DNA of 37,076 bases from Anaerolineae bacterium (lineage in GTDB: Bacteria > Chloroflexota > Anaerolineae > Anaerolineales > DRMV01): NCBI GenBank assembly GCA_011176535.1, contig DUEP01000037.1:1-37076 (forward strand), read 5' to 3'. This document shows, in pieces, positions 25,423-32,912 of the stretch; the first letter of the stretch is position 1, and each line of letters begins with the position of its first letter. The position numbers and the translations under genes are program-made. The notes beneath the pieces were generated by a model, which ran no database searches, had not been told where the DNA came from, and worked only from the letters and a program-made list of their open reading frames with translations.

Positions 25423-25643
25423 GGGGGCCTCCGGAGTTGATTGGTCAGTTGGTGGATTGGTTACCTGGTCACCTGGTTGCTTGGTCAATTGGTGGGTTAC
25501 TTAGCGTGGCGGCGTTGTTGGGTGCGGAGAAAGCGGCCATAGCCTCACACCAAACTTCCAGGTTTTCCAGCCCTCGGTTCACGCCTACCTCCACGCCAAC
25601 TTACAAGACCAAGTAACGAAGTAACCAAGAACCAAGTAACAAA
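25423..25643. repeat. low-complexity spacer with complementary halves between pheS and pheT
   Basis: A 221-base gap separates pheS and pheT, unusual for an operon. The right part (25594-25637) repeats units of the type AAGTAACNAAG/AACCAAGTAAC. The left part (25436-25503) repeats the complementary type TTGGTTACCTGGTCACC and TTGGTGGGTTACTTAG. The two blocks can therefore pair across a ~90-base central region, giving a large imperfect hairpin in the transcript. No gene is seen. It may be a mobile or slippage-derived intergenic repeat, or an mRNA processing or stability element. Confidence 0.6.
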
Positions 25644-26720
25644 CTAAAACTGCTCCAAAAACCTCAAATCACCACTCCAAAAATACCGAATATCCTCGAT
25701 ATGGTGGCGCAGCATGGTGATGCGTTCGGGGCCCATGCCGAAGGCGAAGCCGGTGTATTTTTCGGGATCGTAGCCGCCGTTGCGCAGCACCACAGGATGC
25801 ACCATCCCGGCGCCCAAGATTTCCAGCCAGCCGGTGTACTTGCACACATTGCACCCCTTGCCGCCGCAGAGGAAGCATTCCACATCCACCTCGGCGCTGG
25901 GCTCGGTGAAGGGGAAGTGGCTGGCGCGGAAGCGCACCCGCGCCGTGGGGCCGAACATGCGGCGGGCGAAATCGGCCAGGGTGCCTTTGAGGTCGCTGAA
26001 GGTAATGTTGCGGCCCACGGCCAGCCCCTCCACCTGGGTGAACTGAATCTCCGAGCGGGCGGTGATGGCCTCGTAGCGGTACACCATGCCGGGCAACACC
26101 ACCCGCAGCGGCGGCGGGTTTTCGGGCAGGGGGCCTTCGCCCGTGTAGCCTGTGGCTTGGCGCATGGCATGAATCTGCCCCGGTGAGGTGTGGGTGCGCA
26201 GCACCACGGGATACGTCTCCCCGTCGCCGCCGGACTTCATATAGAAGGTGTCCTGCATCTCGCGGGCCGGGTGGTGGGGCGGGATGTTGAGCAGTTGGAA
26301 GTTGTACTCGTCGGTCTCCACCTCGCGGGAGCGCAGCACCTGAAAGCCCATCTCGGCGAAGATGGCGGTGATGCGGCGGATGGTCTGGGTGACCGGGTGC
26401 AGCCGGCCCGGCGTGGGCCGCCGGCCGGGCAGGGTCACATCCAGGCGCTCTTGCTCCACGGAACGGCGTATGGCCTCCTGGCGCAGGGCCTCGGCCCGCT
26501 CGGCGTAAGCCGCTTCCATCTCCTGGCGGATTTCGTTGGCCCGTTTGCCCGCCAGGGGGCGCTCCTCGGGGGACAGTTGCCCCAGCCTGGGGAAGACTTG
26601 CATCAGCGGGGACTTGCGCCCCAAGTGGGCCACCCGCCAGGCCTCTAAGGATTCGGCGTCCTGCGCCTGGACCAGAGCCTGCAAGGCGGTTTCACGGATG
26701 CGTTCCAATTCGTTCAGCAT
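25644..26720 (-). CDS. pheS: phenylalanine-tRNA ligase, alpha subunit
   Basis: This 358-residue catalytic subunit is a class II synthetase. The first ~85 residues form the coiled-coil arm (LNELERIRETALQAL to MEAAYAERAEALRQEA). Motif 2 and ligand blocks are visible: PLTHTSP-like VLRTHTSPGQIHAMR, RVVLPGMVYRYEAITARSE, FTQVEGLAVG, then FRASHFPFTEPSAEVDVEC, and motif 3 GMGPERITMLRH near the end. A CxxC...CxxC insert (CFLCGGKGCNVC) could bind a metal, as in many bacterial PheS. ATG 26720 has AGGAGG 5 bases upstream; an ATG at 26738 lies too close to the terminator. The gene sits directly after a T-box leader. Confidence 0.96.
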   Translation of the reverse strand: MLNELERIRETALQALVQAQDAESLEAWRVAHLGRKSPLMQVFPRLGQLSPEERPLAGKRANEIRQEMEAAYAERAEALRQEAIRRSVEQERLDVTLPGRRPTPGRLHPVTQTIRRITAIFAEMGFQVLRSREVETDEYNFQLLNIPPHHPAREMQDTFYMKSGGDGETYPVVLRTHTSPGQIHAMRQATGYTGEGPLPENPPPLRVVLPGMVYRYEAITARSEIQFTQVEGLAVGRNITFSDLKGTLADFARRMFGPTARVRFRASHFPFTEPSAEVDVECFLCGGKGCNVCKYTGWLEILGAGMVHPVVLRNGGYDPEKYTGFAFGMGPERITMLRHHIEDIRYFWSGDLRFLEQF

Positions 26721-26746
26721 AGGGCCTCCTGGGTTCACACAGGGTA

Positions 26747-26784
26747 GAAAAAGAACACGCCCATCCCCTCAAGGGACGGGCGTG
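26747..26784 (-). terminator. T-box attenuator terminator before pheS
   Basis: A 12-base stem (26773-26784 with 26756-26767, one G-U pair) is followed on the minus strand by TTCTTTTTC. The T-box antiterminator would compete with this stem when uncharged tRNA-Phe binds. Confidence 0.88.
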
Positions 26785-27054
26785 GTTCCCGCGGTACCAC
26801 CCTTGTTGGCCGCGCGAAGCGCGACCCACTCCTTACACCCACGGGCAGGGCAACCTGCCTGCCGATGGGCTCCCCGAGTAACGCCGGGGCTACGGCCCGG
26901 ACTACTACGCCTTTTGGCGATTCACCCGGGCGGCTCGGGAGGGAACTTCAGCCGGTTTCTACCGAGGGCGGGTTCCAGCCTGTGCCCGCCCCTCTCTGGC
27001 GGCTTCCGCGCCGGCTTACTTTCCTCCGTCGTCGCCGTTCTCCGTTTCAATGTT
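26785..27054 (-). ncRNA. T-box riboswitch controlling pheS-pheT
   Basis: Read on the minus strand, the highly conserved T-box AAGGGTGGTACCGCGGG lies at about 26788-26804; its TGGT bulge fits the ACCA acceptor end expected of tRNA-Phe. About 140 bases upstream a TTC (26943-26945) in the context CTGAAGTTCCC is positioned as the specifier codon for phenylalanine. An AAAGTAAG segment near 27019 fits the stem I AG-bulge. Low charged tRNA-Phe would therefore turn on the two synthetase genes. Exact stem boundaries were not folded. Confidence 0.92.
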
Positions 27055-27060
27055 GGCTTA

Positions 27061-27088
27061 ATTGTCCCCAAAACACGGGGTTTGTCAA
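27061..27088 (-). promoter_or_regulatory. promoter of the T-box/pheST operon
   Basis: On the minus strand a perfect TTGACA (27083-27088) and GACAAT (27061-27066) are 16 bases apart, just ahead of the T-box leader. Confidence 0.75.
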
Positions 27089-27120
27089 GGGAAAGTGCAG
27101 CGGTGGTCGTCCAGGGGAAC

Positions 27121-27153
27121 AAAAAGCCCCCATGTGTCATGGACACATGGGGG
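27121..27153 (-). terminator. terminator of the small secreted-protein gene
   Basis: A perfect 12-base stem (27127-27138 with 27142-27153) with a 3-base loop is followed on the minus strand by CTTTTT... (27126-27121, after a C). It lies 55 bases past the gene's stop and just ahead of the pheST promoter. Confidence 0.85.
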
Positions 27154-27208
27154 AAAACAGGGGCTGAGGCAAAGCCGTCCACCAGGAAGGCGATGGCCTC
27201 ACAAAGGG

Positions 27209-27766
27209 TTAGGGCTGCGCGTTCGGTGCGGTCTGGCCCCAGGGGCACTGACCGTCAAAGCCGCCCTGCCCATAGCCGGGCATCCCGTTGGCGTTGGGGG
27301 CGAACCCCTGGCCACCGTTGCGGTAGCCCCGCCCGCGGCCCTGGAAACCCTGGGCGTCGAACATGGGGCCGCCCGGCGCGTGGCTCTGCATCCACTTGGC
27401 CTGTTCGGAAGAAAGCACGCCGTCGGCCATGGCGGCTTGTCGAGCGGCGTCGCGCGCGGCTTCCATCTTGGCGCGGATTTCATCCGCGGAGAACCCTTGC
27501 TCGGCGGCGTAGGCCCATAGGGTGGTGCCCGACTGGTGCAGGGCGTCAAACTCGGCCTCGGTCAGTCCGAAGGCCTCGGCCATGGCCTCTTCCATGTAGG
27601 GCTCCAGGAGCCCCTGGCCGCGACTCATCTCGCCAAAACCTTGCGCTCGGCCGCGCGGCGTTTGGGTGGGCGGCCACGCTTTGGCCTTTACCACGTGGGC
27701 CACGCCCAGGGCGGCCACGGCCACCAACAGGCTCAACGCGATTCCAAACCAGATTTTGCGCTTCAT
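27209..27766 (-). CDS. small secreted protein with LTEAEF/LSSEQA-type helical repeat and Gly/Gln-rich tail
   Basis: This 185-residue protein begins with a Lys-rich start and a hydrophobic stretch (MKRKIWFGIALSLLVAVAAL), a signal peptide or anchor likely ending near AKA (27-29). Residues ~55-125 are helical and resemble a widespread secreted family with the pattern LT.EE...L...G.T....A...G..: here FGLTEAEFDALHQSGTTLW, AAEQGFSADEIRAKMEAAR, ADGVLSSEQAKWM. The last ~50 residues are low-complexity, rich in Gly, Gln, Asn and Pro (RGRGYRNGGQGFAPNANG). AAGGAG lies 8 bases before the ATG. Such proteins are often membrane- or metal-associated, but no function is established; a periplasmic or surface role is inference. 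Confidence 0.7.
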   Translation of the reverse strand: MKRKIWFGIALSLLVAVAALGVAHVVKAKAWPPTQTPRGRAQGFGEMSRGQGLLEPYMEEAMAEAFGLTEAEFDALHQSGTTLWAYAAEQGFSADEIRAKMEAARDAARQAAMADGVLSSEQAKWMQSHAPGGPMFDAQGFQGRGRGYRNGGQGFAPNANGMPGYGQGGFDGQCPWGQTAPNAQP

Positions 27767-27947
27767 GGTGTTTTCTCCTTATTGTTGAAGGGATTTTTGT
27801 TTCGGACAAAGGCAACCCTTGTTGGTTACGCCCCTATCGTAGCGCGGCCATGTGAAGAAAAGGCCAACGAAAGGTCAAGAAATGATGAAGATCGGCGTTT
27901 GAGGGAGGGGGGAGGGCTTTTTGTCCGGCCTTGGGGCCAAGGTGGTG

Positions 27948-27953
27948 TACAAT
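27948..27953 (+). promoter_or_regulatory. possible -10 box ahead of the SDR cluster
   Basis: TACAAT sits 45 bases before the ATG at 27999. The best -35 candidate, TTGTCC at 27921-27926, is 21 bases away, which is too far for a standard promoter, so this is tentative. Confidence 0.4.
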
Positions 27954-27998
27954 TCGAGAAAGGAATGGGCAGATGGCCTCAATCGAGGAAAGGGAGAC

Positions 27999-28784
27999 AT
28001 GAAGGACCTTCGAGACCGGGTGGCGTTGGTCACTGGAGCATCGCGGGGCATAGGGCGGGCCACGGCTCTGGCTCTGGCCCGCGCCGGGGCTCATCTGGCG
28101 CTGGTGGCCCGACGGTCCGGCCCGTTGGAAGAGGTGGCCGCCGAGGTGAGGGCTCTGGAGCGTCAGGCGCTGGCCCTCCCGGCTGATGTGCGTGTGGAGG
28201 AGCAATCGCGCCAGGCCGTGCGCCGCGCCCTGGCGCACTTTGGCCGCCTGGATGTGCTGGTGGCCAACGCAGGGGTGTATTATCGCAGCCCCATTCGCTC
28301 TCTCTCGGTGGACATTCTGCGTCAATCCTTAGCCGTGAACTTTTACGGCAGTGTGTACTTTGTCCTGGAGGCGTTGCCGCATATGCTGGCGCGGGGCCAG
28401 GGGCACATCGTGCTGATCACCTCCATGGACGGCAAGAAGGGCATCCCCCCCGATGCGCCCTATGTGGCCGCCAAGTTCGCCCTGAGCGGCTTCGGCGATG
28501 TGCTTCGCCAAGAACTGTGCGGCACCGGGGTGGATGTGAGCGTGGTCTTTCCGGGTCGGGTGGATACGCCGATGATCGCCGACTTGGAGGTGCCCTGGAT
28601 CTCGGCCAAGATCCCGCCCGAAGCCGTGGCCCGCGCCGTGGTGCGGGCTATCCGGCGCCGTCGCGCCGAGGTCATCGTGCCCTTTCAGGCGCGGCTGCTC
28701 TACGCCGTCCAATGCGCTGCCCCCACCCTGGCCGATTGGGTGGTGCGCACCTTCCACCTGGAGGGAAAGCCCAAAGCCCGCTAA
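27999..28784 (+). CDS. classical short-chain dehydrogenase/reductase
   Basis: This 261-residue SDR has the full classical set: cofactor loop [33 protein letters not shown] for NNAG, the catalytic Ser in HIVLITSMDG, the YxxxK pair in YVAAK, and the FPGRVDTPM loop. An arginine pair after the second strand (VARR) favours NADP. ATG 27999 has GGGAGA upstream, and SDR homology begins immediately. The C-terminal ~35 residues, with VQCAAPTLADWVVRTFHLE, may lie at a membrane surface, as in DHRS7-like members. It ends 20 bases before the unrecognised gene at 28805, whose ribosome site follows at once, so they are likely co-transcribed. Substrate unknown. Confidence 0.9.
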   Translation: MKDLRDRVALVTGASRGIGRATALALARAGAHLALVARRSGPLEEVAAEVRALERQALALPADVRVEEQSRQAVRRALAHFGRLDVLVANAGVYYRSPIRSLSVDILRQSLAVNFYGSVYFVLEALPHMLARGQGHIVLITSMDGKKGIPPDAPYVAAKFALSGFGDVLRQELCGTGVDVSVVFPGRVDTPMIADLEVPWISAKIPPEAVARAVVRAIRRRRAEVIVPFQARLLYAVQCAAPTLADWVVRTFHLEGKPKAR

Positions 28785-28804
28785 GCGAACCCAAGGAGGA
28801 AATC

Positions 28805-30274
28805 ATGGCTGCCTTGCAAACCGCTTTTCGCCCCCACATTCCCCTGCATCCGTGGTTGCGCACCTTAGAAGTGGCGTTCGTGCCCCCGGAGCGACCGCTC
28901 CCTTTGGTGGCGGAGGTTTTCCGGGGGCTGGAAACGGCTTTTCGCAGCCAGGGGCATCGTGTGGTCTCGCCCCCCAGGGCGCACACCCCCGTGCTTTTCA
29001 CCGCCGCGCCCTTTGGCGAGCCCGTCAACTGGCGCCGCGCCCTGATGTTCACCGCCCGGCGGCGCTTTGATATGCAGGTGACCCCGTTGGTCTGGACCGT
29101 GGTCCCTGTGACGCCTCAACGCTGGCAGGAGGAACTCGCCCGCCTGGTGCAGGCCCTGAGCAAGCCCGCCCCGCAGGCCGAGGACTTCGCCTACCCCGGC
29201 CTGGCCTCGACGGCCTGGCGTACCCTGGTGGAGCAGGGACGGCGCGGCGGCCCCATCCTGGCCCTGGAGCGGGTGGTGCAGGCCCAGGCCAAAAGCATTC
29301 GCGTGCTGCTGGTGGTGGGGGAAGACCATCCTCAGGAGGCCTACCTTTTCGACCTGGTGGGCGCTCATCCGCGCATCCCTGCCGAGGACCCGAATTTCTT
29401 TTACGCTGACCTGGTCTTGCGCATCGTCACCGCCGCCAGCACGCGCGAAGTCACCGACCATGTGGTGGTGGGCGACCTCATCGCTGCCGAAACGTGGCAG
29501 GCCCTGGAAGCCCCTCGCGCCATGCGGCGCGCCGCCGCCGAACTAGGCCGACGCGACTTCTTCACCCCCATGGTGCGCATCAGCGACCTGGTGGCCGTGC
29601 CCGCCGTAGAGGCCAGTATCAGCAGCCAGTACAGTGAGGGTTGCTTTGCCACCTGGGAGCCGCGCCTCAATGCCCTCATCGCGACCGTGACGGGGAGCGC
29701 CCGCCCCGTGGCCAAGGACGCCATCACCGACGACGATTTGGCTGTTATCGTGGGCGTGCGTCCCGACGGCCAGGGGGCCTTAGTGCGCCATGTGGAGGGC
29801 AAGCGCAACGACCCGCCCTCCTCCGAGGCGGTGGAACTTTTCGACATGGACGCCCCGCTGCCGCGGGTCGACTGGCACGGCGCCACCGTGCCCGTGGCGC
29901 GGTCTAAACTGCACGGCCACCGCGGGGTGCGGGCGTTCGACCCCACCCTGGTGGAATTCGTGCCCCTGGACGAGGCGTACTACCACCTCCCTGTTTCCTG
30001 CGCCACCGACGCCCAGGCGCGAGGTATCAAAGGGGCCTTTGCCCGCTCCCAGGCGCTGCGCAACCCCGCGGACCCGCGGCAAATTGTCTTCACCGTGCTG
30101 CCCGGTCACGGGCTGGTCATGGTCGAGAAGTGGGTCCCTGGCAAGGCGCCCTTTCAGGTGATGTGGGAAGCCATGGATGCCGGGCGCATCGTGATTGATT
30201 CCCGGGTGTCCCAGGGGCCGTTTACCTACGAGATGAACGCGGAAGGACAGATGGCCTTGAGGGAGACGAACTGA
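28805..30274 (+). CDS. unrecognised conserved-looking 489-residue protein
   Basis: I do not recognise this protein. It is 489 residues, cytoplasmic by appearance (no signal peptide or membrane helix), with even, enzyme-like composition. Striking segments are MQVTPLVWTVVPVTPQRW (about 91-108), VRISDLVAVPAVEASISSQYSEGCFATWEP (about 259-288, in part VEASISSQYSEGCFATW) with a lone cysteine beside Glu, the acidic AITDDDLAVIVGVRPDG, WHGATVPVARSKLHGHRGVR with several His/Arg residues, and a C-terminal PGHGLVMVEKWVPGKAP. AAGGAGG lies 5 bases before ATG 28805. It lies between two SDR genes on the same strand and has a C-rich coding strand, like the first gene in the window and unlike the SDRs around it. 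A metabolic enzyme acting with the SDRs is a guess. Confidence 0.85.
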   Translation: MAALQTAFRPHIPLHPWLRTLEVAFVPPERPLPLVAEVFRGLETAFRSQGHRVVSPPRAHTPVLFTAAPFGEPVNWRRALMFTARRRFDMQVTPLVWTVVPVTPQRWQEELARLVQALSKPAPQAEDFAYPGLASTAWRTLVEQGRRGGPILALERVVQAQAKSIRVLLVVGEDHPQEAYLFDLVGAHPRIPAEDPNFFYADLVLRIVTAASTREVTDHVVVGDLIAAETWQALEAPRAMRRAAAELGRRDFFTPMVRISDLVAVPAVEASISSQYSEGCFATWEPRLNALIATVTGSARPVAKDAITDDDLAVIVGVRPDGQGALVRHVEGKRNDPPSSEAVELFDMDAPLPRVDWHGATVPVARSKLHGHRGVRAFDPTLVEFVPLDEAYYHLPVSCATDAQARGIKGAFARSQALRNPADPRQIVFTVLPGHGLVMVEKWVPGKAPFQVMWEAMDAGRIVIDSRVSQGPFTYEMNAEGQMALRETN

Positions 30275-30424
30275 CCCCTGGGGTGGGTACCCCCACGGGG
30301 GGAGTGGCACTTCCCCGGGGGGGGGGCAGCCCGGCGGGATATGGGGGCTAGATCGTTTCCCAGGGGAAAAACGTCCCCCTTGAGGTCCTTCCGCACCCAA
30401 TTTCCAGGATTTGGAGGCGTGAAG

Positions 30425-31195
30425 ATGGCTGAACTGCAAGGCAAAGTGGCCGTGATCACCGGCGCGTCGCGGGGCATTGGCCGGGCCATCGCCGAAGCCC
30501 TGGCCCAAGCCGGGGCGGCGGTGGTGGTGTCGAGCCGCAAGCAAGAGGTGCTAGACGAAGTGGCGGAAGCCATCCGCGCGGCAGGGGGGCAGGCTTTGAC
30601 CGTGGCCGCCCACACGGGCGATTCTGGGGCCGTGCAGCGTCTCATCGAGCGCACGGTGGAGACCTTTGGGGGCGTGGACATTCTGGTGAACAACGCGGCT
30701 ACCAATCCCCACTTTGGCCCACTGCTGACTGCCGAGGAAAGCCACTGGCAGAAAATCCTCGATGTGAATTTGGTGGGCTACTTCCGCACGGCCAAGGCCG
30801 TGGTGCCGCATATGGAGCGGCGCGGCGGCGGGAAAATCGTCAACATCGCCTCCATCGCTGGGCTGACCCCCTTGCAGGCCATGGGGGTCTACAGCGTGGC
30901 CAAAGCCGGGGTGATCATGTTGACCAAGGCCCTGGCCCTGGAACTGGCGGAGCGCAACATCCAGGTGAACGCCGTAGCGCCGGGGCTGGTGAAAACGCGC
31001 TTTAGCCGCGCGCTGTGGGAGCCGGAGGATATGCGGGAGCGGGTGCTGCGTCTGGTGCCGCAAAAGCGCTTTGCCGCGCCCGAGGAGATCGCCGCGCTGG
31101 TGCGTTATCTGGTCTCCCCAGAGGCGAAATTCATCACCGGCGAGGTGATCGTCATCGACGGCGGCCAGCACCTCTCGGCAGGGCGGTTGGCCTGA
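30425..31195 (+). CDS. FabG/DHRS4-like short-chain dehydrogenase/reductase
   Basis: This 256-residue SDR is a textbook classical member: [36 protein letters not shown], an Asn in [10 protein letters not shown], the catalytic Ser in [15 protein letters not shown], and the end [13 protein letters not shown]. The DHRS4-like PHFGPLL loop and length fit 3-ketoacyl or carbonyl reductases; VSSRK after the second strand favours NADP. ATG 30425 has GGAGG 7 bases upstream. The 150 bases before it (30275-30424) hold runs of C and G but no gene or clear terminator, so co-transcription with the unrecognised gene is possible. Substrate cannot be assigned. Confidence 0.9.
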   Translation: MAELQGKVAVITGASRGIGRAIAEALAQAGAAVVVSSRKQEVLDEVAEAIRAAGGQALTVAAHTGDSGAVQRLIERTVETFGGVDILVNNAATNPHFGPLLTAEESHWQKILDVNLVGYFRTAKAVVPHMERRGGGKIVNIASIAGLTPLQAMGVYSVAKAGVIMLTKALALELAERNIQVNAVAPGLVKTRFSRALWEPEDMRERVLRLVPQKRFAAPEEIAALVRYLVSPEAKFITGEVIVIDGGQHLSAGRLA

Positions 31196-31368
31196 AGCGT
31201 GCAAGGCCATCGACGCCTCAGAGCGGAGCGCCTCCTCAGAGCCGCGAAGTCGAAGGGGCGGTTCGCCATGACAGGAAAGGGGTGGCTTCTTCGGCCAACG
31301 TCGCAGGTCCTGACATGAAAGGGAGGGCCCACCGTGGCCTATGCACATCTTTGTGGCAGGAGGCGGCG

Positions 31369-31911
31369 ATGTTCGTGGCGAAACAACTGGCCGATGCTGT
31401 GACCTGGGGGCGGGCGTTGATTGCCGTTATGCTCTTCTGGCTGGGGTTCAGCGCCGGGGCGTCGGGGCTGCCCTGGGCCGTGGCGCTCATGCTCCTCGCC
31501 TGGACGGCGGATTCGGTGGATGGCGCCCTAGCCCGGCGCAGTTCGCGGCGCTACCACACCTGGATCGGCGACCACGATCTGGAGGTGGACATTCTCGTTG
31601 CTTTGGGGTTGTTGGGTTATCTCACTTTGAGCGGTTGGGTTTCGCCAAAGCAAGCCGGGCTTTACCTGGCGCTTTGGGCGCTGGCCTTTCTATTCTTCGG
31701 TTATGTGCATGTACTGGGGGAACTGGTGCAGGCCCCCATCTACGGCGATTTTGTCTGGGTCGCGTGGCGTCATGCCCCGTCGGTGGGTTGGCTGCTCCCG
31801 GCTTGGATGGTGGCCGCCATCGTGGTCACCTGGCCGCGTTTCCCCGAGGAGAAGGTGAAAGGGTTTTTGCAGGAAATGGCCGAGTTTTTGGGCCGTGCCT
31901 CGCGGCGTTAA
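31369..31911 (+). CDS. CDP-alcohol phosphatidyltransferase-like membrane protein
   Basis: This 180-residue protein has four to five hydrophobic segments and a motif close to the CDP-alcohol phosphatidyltransferase signature DxxDGxxAR...G...D...D: DSVDGALARR then IGDHDLEVD. The DGxxAR half is exact and the last two aspartates keep the usual D-x3-D spacing, but the Gly is two, not three, residues from the first of them. Such enzymes move a phosphatidyl group onto an alcohol in lipid synthesis. It is at the short end for the family. ATG 31369 has GGAGG 5 bases upstream. It follows the second SDR by 173 bases with no gene in the gap and is convergent with the aminotransferase gene 7 bases away. 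Activity and substrate are uncertain. Confidence 0.72.
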   Translation: MFVAKQLADAVTWGRALIAVMLFWLGFSAGASGLPWAVALMLLAWTADSVDGALARRSSRRYHTWIGDHDLEVDILVALGLLGYLTLSGWVSPKQAGLYLALWALAFLFFGYVHVLGELVQAPIYGDFVWVAWRHAPSVGWLLPAWMVAAIVVTWPRFPEEKVKGFLQEMAEFLGRASRR

Positions 31912-31917
31912 GGCGGC

Positions 31918-32763
31918 TTAGCAACGCCAGCGGGCGAAGGGCCGCGCCCGGCGGGCGACGAAGGCGGCATAGGCCGCCTGTAGGCGCCGGGTGACCGGCC
32001 CCGGGGTTCCCGTGCCCACGGGTTGCCCGTCAATGCGCACGATAGGCACCACGCCCCGCGAACTGCTGGTCAGAAAGGCTTCGTCCAGGGTGAGCACTTC
32101 TTCCACAGGGAGCATGGCGTAGCGCAGCGGGAGGCCCAGTTGCCGCACCAGATACAACACAGCCCGGCGGGTGACGCCGTAGAGCACGCCGCGCCGGGCC
32201 GTTCCCACCACGCCCCCGCGCACGAAGAAAAAGTTGCTCGTTAGGCCCTCGGTCAGGCGTCCCCGGCGCACCAGCAGGCCCTCGTAAGCCCCTTGTTCGC
32301 GCACCTGGCGGCGTTGGGCCAGGCTTTCGCGAATGAAAGCGGTGCGTTTCAGTTCGGGCCGGCGGCGGGTGAGGGGCACGGTGACCACTTCCACGCCCTC
32401 GGCGTAGATCTCCGGGGGCGGTGGTGTGAAGGGAGTCGCCAGGACGGTGAGGGACCCGTCGGCCAGGCTGAGCACCAGGCGGAGGCGCATCTCCCGGGGG
32501 CGAAGGGGGAGCAGCAGGCCGTCCAGCAGGCGCGGTATGACGGCCAGAGGCCCTTGAGGCGTGACGCCCAAGTCGGGCAAAGGGCGATACAAACGACGCA
32601 GATGGGCGCAGAGGCCCAGGGCCTTGCGCCCCTGGTCGAAGGTGCGCAGGGTGGTGTACAGCCCCGGCGGCAGGGCCAGGGTGGCTTCGTCCAGGGTCTC
32701 CCCCTGGGGGCTGAACGGCACGGGATGCTCGGGCGGCGTGATGCGCCAGGCGTAGAGGGGCAT
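31918..32763 (-). CDS. class IV PLP-dependent aminotransferase (BCAT/ADC-lyase fold)
   Basis: This 281-residue protein has the fold shared by branched-chain aminotransferase, D-amino-acid transaminase and aminodeoxychorismate lyase. The PLP-binding lysine is K139 in RRPELKRTAF, and the loop LTEGLTSNFFFV (about 170-181) carries the conserved Glu and Asn. LTLDEAFLTSSSRGVVPIVRIDG near the C-terminus (split LTLDEAFLTSSS, RGVVPIVRIDG) binds the cofactor phosphate. GLYTTLRTFDQGRKALGLCAHL at the start fits the substrate-side region. Without a clear BCAT-type pattern in the N-terminus I leave the substrate open; pabC-type lyase is a reasonable alternative. No strong ribosome site is seen before the ATG. 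Confidence 0.85.
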   Translation of the reverse strand: MPLYAWRITPPEHPVPFSPQGETLDEATLALPPGLYTTLRTFDQGRKALGLCAHLRRLYRPLPDLGVTPQGPLAVIPRLLDGLLLPLRPREMRLRLVLSLADGSLTVLATPFTPPPPEIYAEGVEVVTVPLTRRRPELKRTAFIRESLAQRRQVREQGAYEGLLVRRGRLTEGLTSNFFFVRGGVVGTARRGVLYGVTRRAVLYLVRQLGLPLRYAMLPVEEVLTLDEAFLTSSSRGVVPIVRIDGQPVGTGTPGPVTRRLQAAYAAFVARRARPFARWRC

Positions 32764-32846
32764 CGGTGGGTCCTCTTGTTTTCTTGTGGTTGCTCCAGGG
32801 ATGCGTGTCTTCTTCTTGAAAAACCCTGGATTGCCGCATCTGGGTG

Positions 32847-32875
32847 TTGATTTTCGTTCTCAATTGTGCCATACT
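32847..32875 (+). promoter_or_regulatory. promoter of adenine deaminase gene
   Basis: TTGATT (32847-32852) and CATACT (32870-32875) are 17 bases apart, 37 bases before the ATG at 32913. Confidence 0.6.
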
Positions 32876-32912
32876 GGGAAAAATCCTTCAAACCCAGCAC
32901 AAGGAGGCCCCC

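Noticed and set aside
25423-25488. N-terminal extension of PheT starting at 25488
   Set aside because: The extra 22 residues are encoded by the repeat spacer; the ATG at 25422 has GGAGG and begins the PheT homology.
31015-31368. Longer start for the CDP-alcohol phosphatidyltransferase-like gene
   Set aside because: The upstream frame overlaps the SDR gene and has no ribosome site; ATG 31369 has GGAGG and starts at the first membrane-protein homology.
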